Positions 9,801-14,623 of a DNA stretch of 14,623 nucleotides are shown here, piece by piece. The notes below the pieces were generated by a model, which had not been told where the DNA came from, ran no database searches, and saw nothing but the letters and a program-made list of their open reading frames with translations. Both the position numbers and the translations under genes were made by a program. The DNA is taken from the NCBI GenBank assembly GCA_027575765.1, contig JANBPT010001097.1, positions 1 to 14,623 on the forward strand, in the 5' to 3' direction. This DNA is from Tieghemiomyces parasiticus (lineage: Eukaryota; Kickxellomycota; Dimargaritomycetes; Dimargaritales; Dimargaritaceae). Position 1 is the stretch's first letter. Each line of letters opens with the position of its first letter.

Positions 9801-10860
9801 GAAATAGGTCGGTAGCCGCTCACGGACTCTATCTGCCCCCCATCCTCACCCCTGCGTCGCCGTCTTTGGCCGCTGCAAAGCGCACCACCTCCAGTCTACG
9901 TTTTAATGAAAAGTAGGGAAAGGGGCGGAGTGTCAGGACCGCTGTGATCTGGCGCTAAATGTGAAGACTAGACGGATTTTAGGGGGGAGGGCCGGCTGGT
10001 TGTTGACTCACTTCGGTCCAACCTAGAGAGTGGGGGACGTAGGCTGGAACGTGTGGCCCGCACCAGCCGGCACGGACGTGGCTTTGACATGTCGGCCGAT
10101 CACTGCCACAGATACATTTATCACCGGGTTTACCGTCGTCTCGCATTTTGAGCCTACCGCCGCCGCCGCCACATCCACATCCACATTTGCCAATTCGAGC
10201 CATGATATTCCTGCACAAGGTTCCCTTTGCATTTCGGACCCGATCAAAGTAGGGTGCTTCTGGCCTGCCATTTCCCTGCCTTCTTTTTGCATGGTATCTT
10301 TGATACCGACGTCTCGGCATGGACCTTTGTCATGGATGAAAATAGGTTCTCCCCCCCTCCCTTCCTTCAGAGCGGAGATGCCTAATGAAAGAAGGTGTTC
10401 GGTGTATCTTGAGACCCCTGAAGCCACCGGACGTGCGCCACCACCACGACGAGATATTTTACCCAATCACTCCGACGCAGCGCAAGCCCGTCGATAATAT
10501 TTTTTTTTCGAATCGACCGGCCTGGTATCCATGTCGGATACCGGCGATGGTACCGGGCTAGGGGCTGTTCCAGGGGTCCGCAGACAACAGGGGTGCGGGC
10601 GGCGGTGGTGGCAATGACGGTAAAAGTGACCCGCTACCTTAGTAAGTAAACCCGTTAGCTCAACCGTCGTACGTGGCGAACGAGGCTGAGTTATTGTTCG
10701 TTGACTTCCAGTGGGATCGGCAAGCCCTTGATTACATTGCGTGCCCGTCAATTGACCTGTACATGTCTCATCCAGTATGCTGACACAAGACCGGCAAGAT
10801 TAGCTACGTTAAGGATCAGATAAACTGGTACGGACCCCTCGCACCCCTCCTTCCTTTCGA
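9801..10860. other. Gene-less stretch with three overlapping open frames
   Basis: Frames of 155 codons (+, 10030-10497), 147 codons (-, 10023-10466) and 113 codons (-, 9979-10320) overlap. At most one could be real, and none has a recognisable motif. The + frame starts with GTG. T9 lies at 10500-10508, just after its stop. The CCG and ACATCC repeats at 10157-10186 sit inside. The rest is balanced sequence. Confidence 0.5.
10157..10186 (+). repeat. Adjacent CCG and ACATCC microsatellites
   Basis: (CCG)4CC at 10157-10170 is followed directly by two and two-thirds copies of ACATCC at 10171-10186. Both keep the surrounding + frame open, where they would encode Ala repeats and Thr-Ser repeats. 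That is equally natural for non-coding repeats whose unit is a multiple of three. Confidence 0.75.
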
Positions 10861-11100
10861 AACCCCTCGTCCACTCATTACTGGCTCCTGACCCGTTGGG
10901 CCTGTCCTCCTTACTTACATACCTTCCCCCACTCTTCAGTGCTTCTTATTCGTTCCTTTTGCCGTGCCCCTACCCTTCCTCCCCGCACCTCCTGCTCGGC
11001 CTGCACTGGCGGCATTGGCCTGAACTATTTGTTGGCTTTACCTTCTACTACTACCCCCCTTTACCTACCCCTCTCGATCTGTGCTTTTTCCATTCGACCA
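10861..11100 (+). other. Pyrimidine-rich domain
   Basis: About 73% pyrimidine on the + strand over 240 bases, and 82% in 10921-10980. Two overlapping + frames of 72 and 90 codons here give Leu/Pro/Ser/Tyr-rich products dictated by composition. No gene is called. Confidence 0.55.
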
Positions 11101-11672
11101 CCTATCCCCTTTAATACCGAACCCCCGAAATTCGTCACTACGCTGCACACGGTAGATTGGTTTGGCGCGATGAGGAGAATGATCTCAAGTACGACGCGGG
11201 GCAGGTTGTAGAGTAGCGCGCCTCTATATTTCGAGAGGTCGATGTGCCGAGTTGAGAGGCCAGATGGCCATCTATAGGCCTAAAGTGGTTAGTGGCGACA
11301 GAACCCCCCCTCCAGAGCGCTATGGAAAACGGTGACGAATCTGGCCACAAAATGTTGGGTGGCCGGCAATTGATTGGTCAGTGAGACGATGGTTTTTATG
11401 AGGTTGTGTAGCTCTGGGTGCGTGATGACACATTCACACACTGTCTCCTATGGCCAACAAATGGTGCCATCGGAGCTGCCGTTGGCGAAGCAACCGTAGT
11501 AGGAACGACGGTATGGGGGGGGCGGGAGAAGACGACGGTGAACAGAAATCAAGCAAAGCCTTGCGGCTTGATTGATCGAGTCCACTCCCTCCCCTTTTTG
11601 TGGGTCCGGGAGCCGAACGAGGGGATTGGCAGTAGTTGTTCCCAGAAGTGGTTCGGTTTTGGTCCCTGTCTA
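11101..11672. other. Gene-less stretch, nothing recognised
   Basis: Balanced sequence with C7 at 11304-11310 and G8 at 11515-11522. A 114-codon + frame at 11418-11762 has no recognisable features. Confidence 0.5.
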
Positions 11673-11704
11673 TCTCTTTCCTTCCCCTCCCCTCTCACAC
11701 ACAC
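11673..11704 (+). repeat. Pure pyrimidine tract running into a CA repeat
   Basis: Twenty-four consecutive pyrimidines (11673-11696), then (CA)4 ending at C11704. A 24-base pure tract has a chance of roughly one in a thousand in random sequence of this length. It looks like a compound CT/CA microsatellite of the kind common in eukaryotic intergenic DNA. Confidence 0.75.
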
Positions 11705-13625
11705 GACTGGGATTGACGCATTGCCAATGATATTAATTAGGTGGAACATGTCTCCATCATAAGACTACGGACGCCTGGGCAGCTGCTCATTACTCATCAT
11801 GAATCTTTGCCACGCTGGTGTGTTTATGAGGCGATGGCATCTTCAAGGTGATGGGGACCTTTATCTCGTAGTGCCTGCCCGTCCTCCTTCATTGGCAGGT
11901 GAAGCCTTTACTGTTTAGGTACACCGACAAGCTTGAATGGCCGCGAGCCTGGGGGGTTAGGACTGCAGGCTTGGCGGGGAATCACTAGTTTGGCCCCTCC
12001 TCCCAGCGAGGCTGACGTTGCCAACACTATGACATGACCGGGGTTCAGAATTGGGGCACTGTGGCTGAACGGTTCTCTCGACACACAGGCGCTGTAGCTG
12101 CCCGCAGCGACTATCAACTGTTGTGGCAGTACTCAATCAGGCCATACCAGACCTATTCTTTCCCTCTCTGCCAACCCGTTGACGAGGACTGGCTCGAAGG
12201 GATGGGCTGAGGCCTAGTTGAGCGGCTGTAGACCCCCCCCGCTTGGCACCATCCGTGACTGGGACAAAGAGCGGCCAAGTTATCGCTGATAACACAGGTT
12301 TCTCGAATTAAGGTGTCGGCAGGGAGTGCGAGAGAGATAATAGCTATCTTGTACCACAATGGTTCCACTGAACCACTACGTCCACTTGACGTAACTGTAA
12401 ACTTCTGCCTGAAGCCTGACCGGGCGCCAGTTCCAATGACAGATCAGGTAGTATTTAAATCCTACTCCCCTCATCGCCATACCAGGTATATGCCAAGACC
12501 CAACGTATACGTAGCTAGGACAATACACCTTGGACGTGTGCTGTAGGCGGATAAATAGTGTAAGCCGGAGGAGGAGCGTTGGGGAAGAGAGAGTGACAAG
12601 TACAGCCTGGTTGTCCGCCCTCTGGGTACCTGTATAGTGCCGGGCCGCCCACGTAAACAAAGACCAGGGTTCCAGCCAATTGCGGGGGTTGAAGCCGAAC
12701 AACGCGACTTCACTGTGGTGCGGACATAGTCATCGCAAAGGGCGACGTGGTAAGGACACGGCGCAGCTATTTGAGAGCTGCCAGTGGCCCCGCCATGCTC
12801 GGCAGCAGAACCTATCCCCCTTTCCCTCCCCCTTCCCTGGTATCCAGCTTTCCGGCTCCCCCCCCTGCCATCATGCTTTACTTAGTCTATCCCAAGCCTT
12901 CTAGAGACGCCCAGCCGACATGGCCGCCGGTAGTACCGGATCGCAGTTAGCGTGTGAGGTAATAGCTTAATTCGACCATTGATTATTCCTCACGTTCCCC
13001 CTCCTTAGCCTCATCTAAGCTACACCCACGTCGTCTGCTTACCACTGTCCCATATCCTATACTTTGGGCTGCAATTGTAGTTTATAATTAGATGCAGCGA
13101 AGGTTGGCGGGAAACGGATGGTAAATGATGGCAAGGCCCGTCTAGTAGAAGAAGCAACAATGTGCTGTTGGGCTGATCTAGTAACCAAGAGTGGATAAGG
13201 ACGTGGGTGGGCAAGATGGCCACATATTATTTTTAGGTATATTACTCAACCCCCCCCCCTCCAGTCTGGTTATCCCACGAGAGAATACGGAGCTCGGCGG
13301 CCGAGAATAATGAGGATGGATTAGGTAATGAGTGGCAGTGAGGAACCATACTAAGCTAGAGTCCTCTCTTCCCCTTCGCAAATTGTGGTACTGGGTGGTA
13401 ATACAGCGCATGGCTGGACGGTGGCATGTCGTGGCGGAGAATTGGTCTTGATGATATTGCGATTAGGATTAAGCCACGATGGCCAGACTACTGCCCTTAG
13501 TCTCCGAAAGAGTGCCCGCAGTTACGGGCGACGCAGCTGATTAACGGGCTGTGGCTACTATACCGAGGCCTGCGCCTATGGAATACGTGAGTAAAGTTAG
13601 GAGCCAAAGGAAATGAAGCGGGTGC
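11705..13625. other. Gene-less stretch with C runs
   Basis: Mixed sequence with C8 at 12233-12240, C8 at 12858-12865 and C10 at 13250-13259. Open frames are at most 108 codons. The 77-codon + frame at 12313-12546 has an even amino-acid mix but starts with GTG and matches nothing I know. A 13-base string at 13472-13484 also occurs at 2775-2787, about as often as chance predicts. Confidence 0.5.
13250..13259 (+). repeat. C10 homopolymer
   Basis: Ten consecutive C, followed by T and two further C. Same class as 7888-7897. Confidence 0.8.
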
Positions 13626-13646
13626 GGGAGAGAGAAAGAGAGAGAG
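13626..13646 (+). repeat. GA-rich purine tract
   Basis: Twenty-one consecutive purines dominated by GA steps with one AAA interruption. It reads as a short imperfect (GA)n microsatellite like the one at 1038-1062. Confidence 0.75.
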
Positions 13647-14304
13647 CCTTGAGTTAACCTGAATCAGACACGCTGTACGTCAAGAAGGGTTGTGGGTGAT
13701 GGCATAGTGACAAGGCTGAAGGTCCGGTCCAGCGAAGGCCACGTCGACAACTCCGAGAACAGGGGCGAGGGGAGTAGCGAGTGGTACCGGATATAGGGCT
13801 TTCGACCCACGGTACGGGCTTCAAGCTGCTGCGGACGCCAGGACGCGGCGGCGCTTGGTCCAGAAGCAGGAGTAGAGCTGTACCGCAGTACCTCTTGAGA
13901 ACCCAACAGTAAGGAACCTGAATGTCGGCTGGATGATTAGGGCAAACTTCGCAAGGGAGACGAGGGGGAAGGGTGTAGGGGACGTGGTAAGTATCGACGT
14001 ACCGCAGTTCGGGTGGAATTCAACTTGGGTCGGGACGGATCAGCACAATACCCCCCTCAGCTCTCTAGGTGTGCGCGCGCCTCGACCAGCTGAATGGGGG
14101 AAGGGGAGAGAGCTCCATATCAGGTTCCCAGCGGACATGGTTAGCTGGTCCAAACTAGGCGTTGTAGGGACCTAGGGGGGATGGGGTCGACGACCCGGAA
14201 TTCTCTTCTAAAGTAAAGGAGAGGGTCCTACGGCGAAGGAAAGCCGCCCGCACAGACTTACCCACAACGAACACGTAATAGGGATTAGAGGCCGGAGTCA
14301 CCCT
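13647..14304. other. Gene-less stretch, nothing recognised
   Basis: Mixed to purine-rich sequence, with an alternating GTGTGCGCGCGC string at 14069-14080 and a 17-base purine tract at 14096-14112. Frames of 80 codons on each strand are unrecognised. A donor-like GGTAAGTA at 13986-13993 has no matching exon context. Confidence 0.5.
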
Positions 14305-14314
14305 CCCCCCCCCC
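14305..14314 (+). repeat. C10 homopolymer
   Basis: Ten consecutive C, preceded by CCCT, the third C10 run of the window. The C-rich context makes its exact length prone to sequencing error. Confidence 0.8.
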
Positions 14315-14440
14315 ACATTGTTTGCAAGCTGGTGGTCGCTTCGCATTCTTATTAGAGGTGGGAGGGGGAGGCAGGTGGATTTGGACTCCGCCTCTCGCCG
14401 CCACCTTAATGGCTGAGTGGGACGGGGCTGTCAAATCCCC
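14315..14440. other. Short mixed stretch with a purine tract
   Basis: Contains a G/A-rich block near 14355-14376. The + strand then turns pyrimidine-rich. No gene or structured element was seen. Confidence 0.45.
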
Positions 14441-14623
14441 ATCCGTCTCCCCCCCCATTCCGGACCGGCCACCCTATTTTTGGGGCTTTTCCGACCTGGT
14501 TCCCCCACCCTCCCTCTTTTTTTTTATGGTCCCTCACCATCGGCCTTTTTCCGTCATTTCCCTCCTAGCCTACGTATCCCCTGTTCCCCTTCTTTCTCCT
14601 CCGTTGCCAGTGTGGGTGGATGT
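14441..14623 (+). other. Pyrimidine-rich window end
   Basis: About 74% pyrimidine on the + strand from 14461 onward. It includes C8 at 14449-14456, an 18-base pure tract at 14508-14525 ending in T9 (14517-14525), and a 19-base pure tract at 14584-14602. The domain probably continues beyond the window. No gene is seen. Confidence 0.6.

Noticed and set aside
12313..12546. 77-codon + frame with a protein-like residue mix
   Set aside because: GTG start, no recognised motif, and a length common by chance. Longer frames on the opposite strand overlap it.
13986..13993. Consensus-like splice donor GGTAAGTA
   Set aside because: There is no branch point and acceptor pair joining open frames, and the frame containing it reads through without a stop. 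Single donor matches are frequent.
1..14623. CRISPR array, telomere repeats, LTRs or insertion sequence
   Set aside because: Reading both strands by eye showed no regularly spaced direct repeats, no TTAGGG-type array, no long terminal direct or inverted repeats and no transposase. Diverged copies could have been missed without an alignment tool.

Overview
No gene, RNA gene, mobile element or CRISPR array can be supported in this window. The longest open frame is 193 codons, starts at TTG and resembles no family I recognise. A rough estimate for independent bases at about 50% GC is that the longest stop-free stretch over six frames in 14.6 kb should be about 150-200 codons, so the observed lengths are what chance gives. 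A bacterial, archaeal or phage segment of this size would normally be mostly coding, so an ordinary prokaryotic origin is unlikely.

What is present is simple-sequence structure. There are 17 single-base runs of 8-10, counted by eye, against fewer than one expected from independent bases. Eleven of the 17 are C or G runs. There are long polypurine and polypyrimidine tracts, a degenerate GT tract with 35 bases of perfect purine/pyrimidine alternation, a short CCG repeat next to an ACATCC repeat, and domains where one strand is 70-80% pyrimidine or purine. CpG does not look depleted by eye. This would fit gene-poor intergenic DNA of a eukaryote with moderate GC and little CpG loss, for example a fungus or protist. 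It could also be artificial or scrambled sequence that keeps local composition. I cannot decide between these from the sequence alone, and I name no organism.

Layout. 1-1037: plain mixed sequence. 1038-2904: a GA tract and two pyrimidine tracts. 2905-2955: an AT-rich patch. 3361-3600: a pyrimidine-rich domain. 4376-4960: two CT/T tracts. 5202-5227: a short hairpin. 5985-6019: the alternating GT tract. 7008-7256: an AT-rich segment. 7888-8081: C10 and G9 runs. 8401-8520 is pyrimidine-rich, then the + strand becomes purine-rich across 8761-9020 and 9301-9800. 10157-10186: adjacent microsatellites. 10861-11100: pyrimidine-rich. 11673-11704: a pure pyrimidine tract running into a CA repeat. 11705-13625: featureless apart from C runs. 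13626-14623: purine tracts, C10, and a pyrimidine-rich end.

There is no gene system to describe. A gene made of many short exons, or an unfamiliar non-coding RNA, could still be present unseen.
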